Source of the DNA: Nocardia arthritidis NBRC 100137
GTDB lineage: Bacteria > Actinomycetota > Actinomycetes > Mycobacteriales > Mycobacteriaceae
Reading direction: 5' to 3'
DNA: 64,000 bases
Assembly (NCBI RefSeq): GCF_001612765.1
Contig: NZ_BDBB01000007.1
Span: forward strand, 124,001-188,000
A program made the position numbers and the translations under genes. Position 1 is the stretch's first letter. Each line of letters begins with the position of its first letter. Positions 53,387 to 62,410 of this stretch are shown one piece after another. The notes below the pieces were generated by a model that saw only the letters and a program-made list of their open reading frames with translations, ran no database searches and had not been told where the DNA came from.

Positions 53387-54223
53387 ATGGAGACTGCGAC
53401 CTCGGCCGACGGCACCGTGATCGCGTTCGACCGGCACGTCGGCGGCGACAACGGCGTCGTGATCCTGATCGGCGGCGCCTTCGGTTTCCGCAGATTCCCC
53501 AAGATGGTCCAGTTGGCCGCGGCACTCGCCGAGCAGCACCGCCTGACCGTGATCAACTATGACCGACGTGGCCGCGGCGACAGCACGGACTCGCCCGGCG
53601 TCTACGAGGTCGACCGGGAGATCGATGACATCGCCGCGTTGGTCGAGGCGGCGGGTGGTACGGCGGCGTTGTTCGGCTGGTCCTCGGGCGCCACGCTCGC
53701 GCTACGAGCCGCCGAGTCCGGTCGGGTGAAGGGCCTCACAAAGGTTGTCGCATTCGAGCCGCCTTTCGTGGTCGACCGCGAGGGGTTCGTGCCGCAGGCC
53801 GACCTGGAAATGCGCCTGCGCGAACTGATCGCCGCCGACCGACGCGGGGACACCGTGCGGTTCTACATGACCAAGGCTATGGGAATGCCGCGTGTCATGG
53901 TGGCGGCCATGCGCCTCACCCCCTTCTGGAAGGGCCTGCGCGCCACCGCACCGTCCACCGCGCACGACTGGGCGGTGATGCGCGAGTTCATGCGCGGTGA
54001 GCCGCTGCGGACCGAGGACTGGTCCCGGGTCGGCGTTCCCACCCTGGTCATTGCAGGCGGCAAGAGCAACGCGTTGCTCCGCAAGGGAGCCCGCGCCATA
54101 GCCGCGGTACTTCCCGACGCCGTATTCCAGGAGATTCCCCGGCTCAGCCACAACCCGGACATCAAGCTACTCGCCCCCGTCGCCGGTTCGTTCCTCACCG
54201 GCGTCGAGCAGCACGCCGAGTAG
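53387..54223 (+). CDS. Alpha/beta hydrolase
   Basis: A 278-residue alpha/beta-hydrolase: VVILIGGAFGFRRFPKM (oxyanion region), VINYDRRGRGDSTDSPGVYE, the nucleophile elbow FGWSSGATLALRAAE with Ser, an acidic residue in the VPTLVIAGGKSN region and the His in IPRLSHNPDIK. Substrate unknown. It starts at the ATG at 53387; the sequence before it (about 130 bases after ogt) has no gene. Likely its own transcript. Confidence 0.88.
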   Translation: METATSADGTVIAFDRHVGGDNGVVILIGGAFGFRRFPKMVQLAAALAEQHRLTVINYDRRGRGDSTDSPGVYEVDREIDDIAALVEAAGGTAALFGWSSGATLALRAAESGRVKGLTKVVAFEPPFVVDREGFVPQADLEMRLRELIAADRRGDTVRFYMTKAMGMPRVMVAAMRLTPFWKGLRATAPSTAHDWAVMREFMRGEPLRTEDWSRVGVPTLVIAGGKSNALLRKGARAIAAVLPDAVFQEIPRLSHNPDIKLLAPVAGSFLTGVEQHAE

Positions 54224-54231
54224 CGGGCGGC

Positions 54232-54516
54232 TCAGTCGATGGGGTGCGCACGGAAGAAGTCGCAGGCATCCCCGGTGATGTAGCCGTCCGCGCAGCCGAA
54301 GTATGTCTGAATGCAGCTGTTCGTCGAGCAGCCGAGCTCGATCAGCTTCTGCCGAATCCGGGCGTTGCGTTCCTGAGACGTCTCGGTCTTCGGCGCGACC
54401 GTCGCCGAGGGACGCACCGAACTGGTGACCGGTCGCGGCTGCCCGTCCGAACACCCGGCGACCAGGACCATTCCGGCCGCCGTCGCGCAGATCACCGCGA
54501 CCGCTCGCGAGGTCAT
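54232..54516 (-). CDS. Small lipoprotein with four cysteines, coupled to the LuxR-type regulator
   Basis: A 94-residue protein. Signal peptide SRAVAVICATAAGMVLVAGC with a lipobox (LVAGC, Cys about residue 22), then a Thr/Ser-rich linker and a compact Cys-rich domain, LIELGCSTNSCIQTYFGCAD with DACDFF after it. Four Cys in the mature domain suggest two disulfides. The ATG overlaps the LuxR stop (ATGA), so it is translationally coupled to that regulator. No family is recognised. Confidence 0.8.
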   Translation of the reverse strand: MTSRAVAVICATAAGMVLVAGCSDGQPRPVTSSVRPSATVAPKTETSQERNARIRQKLIELGCSTNSCIQTYFGCADGYITGDACDFFRAHPID

Positions 54517-57119
54517 CCTCCGCTCCCGGACTCGCCGCGCATCAACGCTCCGAGCGACTCGCGGTCGGTGACGTCCATCTTGATGCAGGCCCGGTAGAGG
54601 TGGCCCTCCACGGTCCGCACCGAGACTGTGAGCCGGTCGGCGATCTGCCGGTTGGACAGGCCCGCGGCGACGAGGTTCGCGATCTCGCGTTCCCGCGCCG
54701 TCAACGGCAAGGGCTGCGCGGCCTGCCGCAACGCCGGGGTGCTCGCTCCGCCGCAAGCGGCGGCGATCCGGTTGGCCGTGGCGGCGGACTCCAGCAACCT
54801 GCGCCGATCCCCGGATCGCTCGTGTGCCGACGCGGCCTGCGCAGCGGCGTCGGCGGCCGACAGCAGCACGCCGAGGCGCTCGAATTCGGCTGCCGCCGCG
54901 TCCAGCCCGGGTCCGTCGTGGGCGGCGAGCGCCACCGCGTGCCGCGCCTGCGTCTGCACCAGCCGCCCTTCCACCCGGACGGCCAGCTCCGCCAGTCGCC
55001 CGGACACCGAATGGTCGCCGAAGCGGGCCGCGGCATGCAGGGCCATGGCCTCGATCGCGTGCTGATGTGAGCGCGCGGCCGCGTCGGCGGCGCCCACCGC
55101 GATCCGGATGGCCGGGGTCATGGTTCCTTCGGCGGCGGCCAGCCAAGCGCGGGCCACTTCCAGCTGCGGTTCGTACACCGCGCTGTGCCTGCCGCCCCGT
55201 GCGGTGGCGTGCGCGATCGACTCGGCGGCCTCGCCGGCGCGCCCGAGCGCCGAGTACGCCTCCGCCAGACGGATTCTCGCGGGAAACATCCAGGCGGCCG
55301 CGCCCTCTGCGGCCAGTGCGGCCAGCGCCTGCTCCAGATTCTCGATACCGTCCAGGAACTTGCCCTGCGCCACATCGACGGTGCCCTGCAGGATCTTCGA
55401 CATGCCCCAGGCCAGGTACTGGCCCGGCGAGGAGTAGCCGACGAACGCACCGGCGCGGCGTCGCGCGGCCTCCAGATCGCCGGTGAAGGTCAGGGCGAGC
55501 ACCTCGGCGTGCGTGGACATGAAGCGGTTGAGCCCGTCGATGTGCTCTTCGACCTCGTGCCCGCGGGCCGCGTACTGCCTGGCCGCCTCCCCCTTGCCCA
55601 TCAACGCCAGTGCCAGGCCGCCGCCGAACGACGCCCACCACACCGCCCACGGCGGTGCGCCATCGGCGGACATCACCGTTTCCGCCTCGGCGATCGCGTC
55701 GTCGACCCGGTTCTCGTTGACCAGGCTCGCGGACGCCAGACCGGTGAAGATGGCCGCGATCTTCGGATGCCGCACCTTTCCGCGCACCAACGTCAGCACC
55801 TCGTCGGCCCGATCGGCATCGCCCATGGCCCACAACAGGTTCGCCACCCGGGTGCTGCCCCAGCGTGCCAGCTGCACCTCGTCGAGCTGGTCGGGGTCGA
55901 AGCTGGCCAGGGTGCGCTCGGCCTCGATCCGGTGTCCCTGCCAGAGCAGGGCCCGCGCCAGCAAGTCGGCGGCCTCCACGCCGCCGCGCCGCTCCACCGC
56001 GGCGCGGGCGAAGCGCTCGCCCAGCGGCAGATTCGCCAATCCGATGGCGTCGGCAGCGGCCGCCTCGAACAATTCCAGATCCGCGGATTTGTCACTGTCC
56101 AGCGCCAATTCGGCCAGCCGGATACGGTCGGCGGCGGAATTGATCCGGCGCTCCTTCAGCGACGAATACAACCTGCCGCGCAGCCGCCGCGCCGAGGCGA
56201 TGCCCAGCCTGCGCCGGATCACCTCGCCGAACAGCGGGTGGTTGTAGCGGACGATCAGATCCCGGGGATTCTCCACGACCCGGATCACCCCGCGGGTTTC
56301 GGCGGCTTCCACCGCGTCCTCGCCCGCCAATTCGGCGAGGACGTCCAGATCGATCGGCTCACAGAAGGTCAGCAGTTCCAGCACCCGCAGTACCGGCTCG
56401 GGCAGTTGCTCCACCCGATCCTCCAGCAGCGCGGCCAGCTCCGAGGTCACCGCGGCGCGGCCGCGCAACTGCCACACCCCGTTGACCTGACGCAGCGTGC
56501 CGGCCTCCAACGCTCCCTCGACCAAATGCCGCAGGAACAACGCGTTTCCGGCGGAGGACTCCCACATCAGATTGGCGGTGAAGCCCTCGAGCTGCCCGCC
56601 GAGCATCGACTCCACCAGCTCCACGCTCTGGCGCTGGGTGAACGGGCGTAGGTCGATGCGCGTCAGGTGGCCGTCTTTCCACAGCGAGGTGACCGCGTCC
56701 GGCACCGGGACGCCGCTGCGCACGGTCACCACGATGTGCGCGGCCTTGTCGATGGCCAGCTGGAGCAACAAGGTGGCGGAGAGCTGATCGAGCAGATGCG
56801 CGTCGTCCACGCCGATCACGGTGTCCCCGTCGGCGAGCAACGCCTCGCGCGCCGCCGACATGAAGGTGACCGGATCGTGCGCCGTGTAGACGCCGACCAT
56901 GTGCGCGAAGACCCCCAGGGGAATGCTGCGCGCCGATTCGGTGCCCGCAACCCAGCGAACATTGCCGCCGATCGCGGAGGTGGCATGCCTGGCCAGGGTG
57001 GTCTTGCCCACACCCGCGTCGCCGGTCAGCACCACACCGACGTGCTCCGAACCGGTCAGCGCCGCGCGGATCGCCTCGAATTCGCTTTCGCGCTCGATCA
57101 TCGGCCAGTTCCGAGCCAT
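54513..57119 (-). CDS. Large ATP-binding LuxR (LAL-type) regulator
   Basis: An 868-residue protein. The N-terminus is an AAA/STAND ATPase (Walker A GDAGVGKTTLARHA near residue 35, Walker B VIGVDDAHLLD near 101). A long middle part is helical (TPR-like). The C-terminal LuxR HTH is LTAREREIANLVAAGLSNRQ then IADRLTVSVRTVEGHLYRAC. It is shorter than typical MalT/LAL proteins of streptomycetes but has the same order. The coupled downstream lipoprotein gene is an unusual partner. The ATG at 57119 was taken; MIERES six codons later is an alternative. Confidence 0.9.
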   Translation of the reverse strand: MARNWPMIERESEFEAIRAALTGSEHVGVVLTGDAGVGKTTLARHATSAIGGNVRWVAGTESARSIPLGVFAHMVGVYTAHDPVTFMSAAREALLADGDTVIGVDDAHLLDQLSATLLLQLAIDKAAHIVVTVRSGVPVPDAVTSLWKDGHLTRIDLRPFTQRQSVELVESMLGGQLEGFTANLMWESSAGNALFLRHLVEGALEAGTLRQVNGVWQLRGRAAVTSELAALLEDRVEQLPEPVLRVLELLTFCEPIDLDVLAELAGEDAVEAAETRGVIRVVENPRDLIVRYNHPLFGEVIRRRLGIASARRLRGRLYSSLKERRINSAADRIRLAELALDSDKSADLELFEAAAADAIGLANLPLGERFARAAVERRGGVEAADLLARALLWQGHRIEAERTLASFDPDQLDEVQLARWGSTRVANLLWAMGDADRADEVLTLVRGKVRHPKIAAIFTGLASASLVNENRVDDAIAEAETVMSADGAPPWAVWWASFGGGLALALMGKGEAARQYAARGHEVEEHIDGLNRFMSTHAEVLALTFTGDLEAARRRAGAFVGYSSPGQYLAWGMSKILQGTVDVAQGKFLDGIENLEQALAALAAEGAAAWMFPARIRLAEAYSALGRAGEAAESIAHATARGGRHSAVYEPQLEVARAWLAAAEGTMTPAIRIAVGAADAAARSHQHAIEAMALHAAARFGDHSVSGRLAELAVRVEGRLVQTQARHAVALAAHDGPGLDAAAAEFERLGVLLSAADAAAQAASAHERSGDRRRLLESAATANRIAAACGGASTPALRQAAQPLPLTAREREIANLVAAGLSNRQIADRLTVSVRTVEGHLYRACIKMDVTDRESLGALMRGESGSGG

Positions 57120-57198
57120 GCTCTAACTGTAGTTCTTCACCGATCATGATCGAAGCCGGGCGAGCACGATAGATGGGGTGAATTTCTGGTGATCTCGC

Positions 57199-57227
57199 CG
57201 AATTTCCGCTGGACCACGCGGAATTCG
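57199..57227 (-). terminator. Hairpin after purA
   Basis: CGAATTTCCGC and GCGGAATTCG pair over 10 bases with a one-base bulge and an 8-base loop, starting 9 bases after the purA stop on the minus strand. Confidence 0.55.
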
Positions 57228-57235
57228 AACAGGTT

Positions 57236-58570
<1,335 letters not shown>

Positions 58571-58807
58571 CTACCTGCCGTACTGAGGCGGTGGCCGGAA
58601 GCACAGTCTAGCCGACCCGTCCGCGGCGGCGTCGAAGCGGATCTCGTCGTAGGCTCGACACCCGTGTGGTCACAGCCGGGCAGGGCTATGGTTGCACGGC
58701 ACGCCGAGCGGAAAGCGCGGCGTGCACGGGCGAGCCGCAGCTTGGTTCGGCCGCGATGGCGAGGGGCCCGACGGTGTCGGCTCGAACCGAGGAGGGTGTA
58801 CGGCGGC

Positions 58808-59467
58808 TTGAGTACCCATGTTCTCCGCTGCGACGGCGCCCCCGTACCCATCGCCCTCGCGGCGCTGCCGACCACCCAGACAGCCGCCGTCCCCGATCCC
58901 GCGGTGATCGATGAGCTGCTTCCCGTACTGGCCGCCGACAGCCTCCCGCGCCTGATCGTGCTGGGTGAGGACCCCGCGCTGGCCGCGGTGCTCACCCATC
59001 TGATGCGCACCGAGCGCTTGCACGTGGAGATCGGATACGTGCCGGTCGAGAAGACCTACGGTTCCCGTGCCTACCAGACCGGCACCGGCAACGCCGCCGC
59101 CAAACGCGCCATCGACGGCCGCGCGGTCGAGACGCCGCTGGTTCGCGACGACACCGGCAAGGTGCTCGTGGGCCGGGCGGTGATCGCGGGTATCGGCGGC
59201 GAGAAGCTGGAGGGCGAAGCCTATGTCGACGACACGCTGCTGTTCTCCGGACAGGTAACCGCCATGCTCGTCTCGCCGTGCCTCGAACCGCCCGGTGTGC
59301 GGGCCACCGTGCGCAAACGCTTCCGCAAGCGGAGCTGGGTTGAGGGGCGGGCCGCGCAGCTCGGCACGCCCGGCGCGATCGTGACCAGGGACGGCGTCCG
59401 CGCCGATCGCCCGGTGCCGCGCTCGACTTTCTACCGCCACCACGAATCCTGGCTGCTGGTGCGATGA
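58808..59467 (+). CDS. Conserved Rv0358-like protein
   Basis: A 219-residue soluble protein, alpha/beta in appearance: LPRLIVLGEDPALAAVLTHL, VEIGYVPVEKTYGSRAYQTG, AAAKRAIDGRAVETPLVRDD, and a basic C-terminal tail (RATVRKRFRKRSWVEGRAAQ). The residues GYVP and RxxxxxxxxLxRDD resemble diacylglycerol-kinase-like or Rv0358 proteins, but function is not known. The start is the TTG at 58808 with AGGAGG 12 bases upstream; a GTG inside that sequence is less likely. The stop overlaps the next start (ATGA). Confidence 0.8.
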   Translation: MSTHVLRCDGAPVPIALAALPTTQTAAVPDPAVIDELLPVLAADSLPRLIVLGEDPALAAVLTHLMRTERLHVEIGYVPVEKTYGSRAYQTGTGNAAAKRAIDGRAVETPLVRDDTGKVLVGRAVIAGIGGEKLEGEAYVDDTLLFSGQVTAMLVSPCLEPPGVRATVRKRFRKRSWVEGRAAQLGTPGAIVTRDGVRADRPVPRSTFYRHHESWLLVR

Positions 59468-60246
59468 ACGCCCAGTTCCCGATCGGCCGCAGGTCGCGCG
59501 CGGTCCGGCCGAGCCCGGTGTTCCTGCTCGTGATCGCTGCGACCGCGGTGGGCGGCGCGCTGGCCTGGGACGCCGCCCTCGACTCCACCCGAGCCAAGGC
59601 CGGGGTCTTCGTCCTCGTAGTGTCCGGCTGGGTGGTATCGCTGTGCCTGCACGAGTTCGCGCACGCCTACACCGCTTGGCGCGCGGGCGACCGCGAGGTC
59701 GAGTTGCGCGGCTATCTGACGCTCAACCCACTGAAGTACAGCCATCCCATGCTGTCGATCGTGCTGCCGATGGTGTTCATCGCGCTCGGCGGGATCGGCT
59801 TGCCGGGCGGCGCCGTCTACGTGCACACGCACAATGTCGCGCCGCGCACGCAGCGGATCATCAGTGGCGCCGGGCCCGCCGTGAACGCGCTGTGCGCGGT
59901 GCTGCTCCTGGTGGCCGTCCGGATCTGGGGCAGCTCCAGCAGCCATCCCGCGTTCTGGTTCGGCGTGAGTTTCCTTGCGTTCCTGCAGATCACGGCGGCG
60001 CTGCTGAACCTGATCCCGCTGCCCGGACTGGACGGCTACGGCATCGTCGAGCCGTCGCTGAGCTACCAGACCAGACGCTCGCTCGATCAGTTCAAGCCGT
60101 TCGGCATGCTGATCCTGTTCGCGCTGCTGTTCACCCCCGCCATCAACCAGGTGTTCTTCGACGCGGTGTACGCGCTGTTCGAACTGTCCGGCGTCCCGTC
60201 GAATTGGTCGCGCTACGGCGGCTACCTGACCCGATTCTGGACCTGA
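59464..60246 (+). CDS. M50-type site-2-protease-family membrane metalloprotease
   Basis: A 260-residue protein with about six transmembrane helices. The zinc motif HEFAHAYTAW (HExxH) lies in the second helix and the third ligand is in NLIPLPGLDGYGIVEPS (NPDG-like), as in Rv0359 and related small site-2 proteases of the FtsH-like SpoIVFB group. It has no PDZ domain. It is translationally coupled to the Rv0358-like gene (ATGA overlap), so the two may act together. Substrate unknown. Confidence 0.9.
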   Translation: MNAQFPIGRRSRAVRPSPVFLLVIAATAVGGALAWDAALDSTRAKAGVFVLVVSGWVVSLCLHEFAHAYTAWRAGDREVELRGYLTLNPLKYSHPMLSIVLPMVFIALGGIGLPGGAVYVHTHNVAPRTQRIISGAGPAVNALCAVLLLVAVRIWGSSSSHPAFWFGVSFLAFLQITAALLNLIPLPGLDGYGIVEPSLSYQTRRSLDQFKPFGMLILFALLFTPAINQVFFDAVYALFELSGVPSNWSRYGGYLTRFWT

Positions 60247-60567
60247 TCGCCTGCGCGCCCGGCCTGCGGCGCCTGTGCGGCACAGGGCCGCCCGGTCAGG
60301 TCGGCCGGACGGCCCCGCTTCTTCGCCCGCTTCCGATCCGCCCCGCCTCTCGGCCATCACACCCCTTGGCCGAGAGGTCCTTTCGTCCACGTGCGAAGCG
60401 GCCGACCGCGATACCCCTCGACTCGCGGTCACATCGCAAAGCTACGGCGGGACAACGCACGGAACGCGAGTAGCGGACTACTCGAAGATCGAACTTTCGG
60501 CGCGCCGCGCCGGGCACGAACCACGGTGCCCGGCACGAATGTCCGAATACCGCTGAGTAGTACGGGT
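60247..60567. other. 321-base convergent intergenic stretch
   Basis: No supported gene between the metalloprotease and the FUSC-like gene. It holds the hairpin at 60346-60377. Confidence 0.6.
60346..60377. terminator. Bidirectional terminator between convergent genes
   Basis: CCTCTCGGCC (60346-60355) and GGCCGAGAGG (60368-60377) form a perfect 10-bp stem with a 12-base loop, followed by TCCTTTCGTCC. It lies 100 bases after the metalloprotease stop. Confidence 0.7.
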
Positions 60568-61770
60568 TCACACCTCGGGCCGCACGTAGGGATTCCTGAC
60601 CGTCGGCGGCAGCAGGGCAATCGCCGAGATACGCTGCACGCCGCACACCTGCATCAGGTCTACCAGGGTGGAACGCACCTGCGCGAAGACGACGTGCGCC
60701 GAAAGCCCCGCACCCGCTACCAGTTCCGGGCGCGCGCCCTTCGCGACCGAGCGCAGTACCCGGGCCGCTTCGGCGCGGTCGGGCTGCTCACCGGGGTCGG
60801 CCAGCATCATCCGGCGCACCACGTCGACGGCTTGGCCGAGGCGCTCCACCTCGTCGATCAAGCCGGGGTCGAGGATTTCGTCGTCGCGCACCAGGGTCAG
60901 CGAGCGCCGCAACAGGACTCGGGTATTGCGGATGGCGTTGTCCAGCGGGTCCGCCGTGGCCCTGATGCGTTCGAGACGGTCACGCGAGTTCCAGTACAGC
61001 GGCGAGATCCGGCTGATCTCCCTGCCGCCTTCCAAGGTGGCGCGCAAGGAGTCGATCTGCGGCTGCGTGGCGCGCATCGCCGACAGCGCGTGGTGCAGCT
61101 TCTCCGGATCCTGTTCGAGCAGTCCGTCGGCGCAACTGCTGATCGATCTGCCCATCACGGCGAGGATGTCCGCGGCGAGCGTCCGCGCTCTGCGCACCGG
61201 GTGCAGCGGGATCGCCGCGACCACCAACACCCCGACCAGACCGCCCACCAAGGCGTCGATCATGCGGGAGAGGCCGCCGCCCGCCGAGGGCGGGAGCAGT
61301 GTCGCGACGAGCACGGCGGAGCCGGCCGCCTGCACGGTGATGACCGAGCCGCCGTCCAGGAACACCGCGGCGGCCATGGCGACCGCGACCACCAGCGCGA
61401 TCTGCCACACGCCGGTGCCGACGCGGGAGATGAACAGATCGCCGATGCCGATGCCGACCGCGACGCCGACCACCAGTTCGACCGAGCGGCGCAGCCGCGC
61501 GCCGAAGGAGATGCCCATCGACACCACGGCGGCGGTCGGCGCGAAGAACGGCAGTGCGTGACCGATCACGTGATGGGCGAGAAACCAGGCCAGCGCGGCG
61601 CCCACCGAACACTGGATGATCGGCAGCACCGACCGGCGCAGCCGCGACCAGGAGGTGCGCAGCCTCGCCATGCTGTTCGCGCGGGCCACGCCGACCCGGG
61701 ACATCGGGTCGAACGCACCCCTCGCCCGGCCGCCACCCCTGCTCGAATCGCTACGCGGTAGTCCGATCAC
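60568..61770 (-). CDS. FUSC-family (aromatic acid exporter-like) membrane protein
   Basis: A 400-residue protein. Residues about 45-195 contain six hydrophobic helices with the FUSC/ArAE pattern (LPFFAPTAAVVSMGISFGAR, RSVELVVGVAVGIGIGDLF, ITVQAAGSAVLVATLLPPSA, DALVGGLVGVLVVAAIPLHP), followed by a long helical cytoplasmic domain. Family members export aromatic acids or small metabolites. The start is the GTG at 61770, six bases after the DUF3151 stop; internal ATGs (22 or 33 codons later) are alternatives. Likely operon with DUF3151. Confidence 0.85.
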   Translation of the reverse strand: MIGLPRSDSSRGGGRARGAFDPMSRVGVARANSMARLRTSWSRLRRSVLPIIQCSVGAALAWFLAHHVIGHALPFFAPTAAVVSMGISFGARLRRSVELVVGVAVGIGIGDLFISRVGTGVWQIALVVAVAMAAAVFLDGGSVITVQAAGSAVLVATLLPPSAGGGLSRMIDALVGGLVGVLVVAAIPLHPVRRARTLAADILAVMGRSISSCADGLLEQDPEKLHHALSAMRATQPQIDSLRATLEGGREISRISPLYWNSRDRLERIRATADPLDNAIRNTRVLLRRSLTLVRDDEILDPGLIDEVERLGQAVDVVRRMMLADPGEQPDRAEAARVLRSVAKGARPELVAGAGLSAHVVFAQVRSTLVDLMQVCGVQRISAIALLPPTVRNPYVRPEV

Positions 61771-61776
61771 TACGAC

Positions 61777-62220
61777 TCAGTCGAGGCCGAGCTCCGCGGC
61801 CGCCCGAGGGTCGCAGTCTTCCAGCAGATCGAGGCAGCGCGCGTACTCCTCGGTCTCGCCGATCAGCTTTGCGGCCCGGGCCAGCGCGCCGACGCTGCGC
61901 AGGAAGCCCCGATTGGGCTCGTGGCTCCACGGCACAGGACCGAAGCCCTTCCAGCCGTTGCGGCGCAGCAGGTCCAGGCCGCGGTGATAGCCGGTGCGGG
62001 CGAACGCGTACGCGGCGACGACGTCATGATTGATCGCCTCGTCCTGGGCTTCGCCACGGGTCAGCGCCGCCTCGGCGAGGTACGCCCAGGCGATCGAGGC
62101 GGCCGGGTGCTCGGCCGCGACCCGCACCGGATCGGCGTTGTCGAGCAGCGCGTCCTCGGCGTCGGGGATTTCGGGTAGCAGTACCGGTTGCGGTCCGAGC
62201 AGGTCACCGAACGAGGTCAT
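61777..62220 (-). CDS. DUF3151 protein (Rv0360c-like)
   Basis: A 147-residue soluble helical protein: FGDLLGPQPVLLPEIPDAED, SIAWAYLAEAALTRGEAQDE, AYAFARTGYHRGLDLLRRNG, WKGFGPVPWSHEPNRGFLRS. These segments define DUF3151; the M. tuberculosis member Rv0360c is about 145 residues and lies in the same place. Unknown function, TPR-like. The ATG at 62220 was preferred over upstream starts. Co-transcribed with the FUSC-like gene. Confidence 0.9.
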   Translation of the reverse strand: MTSFGDLLGPQPVLLPEIPDAEDALLDNADPVRVAAEHPAASIAWAYLAEAALTRGEAQDEAINHDVVAAYAFARTGYHRGLDLLRRNGWKGFGPVPWSHEPNRGFLRSVGALARAAKLIGETEEYARCLDLLEDCDPRAAAELGLD

Positions 62221-62410
62221 GCGGTTCATTGTGCACCGCACGACGGTTTGCTCGACAGGCGGCTTCGCCCGTGAGGCGCAGGTCCGAGTACGGACCTCGG
62301 TCGGCTCGGCCATCGTTCCGCTGGACGTGGGCTGATGCCGGACCTCGTCGGGCCGCGACCATTAGGCTGGCCGTCGAGTTCAAACAGTTCCGCTTTGACG
62401 AGGGGTGTGC

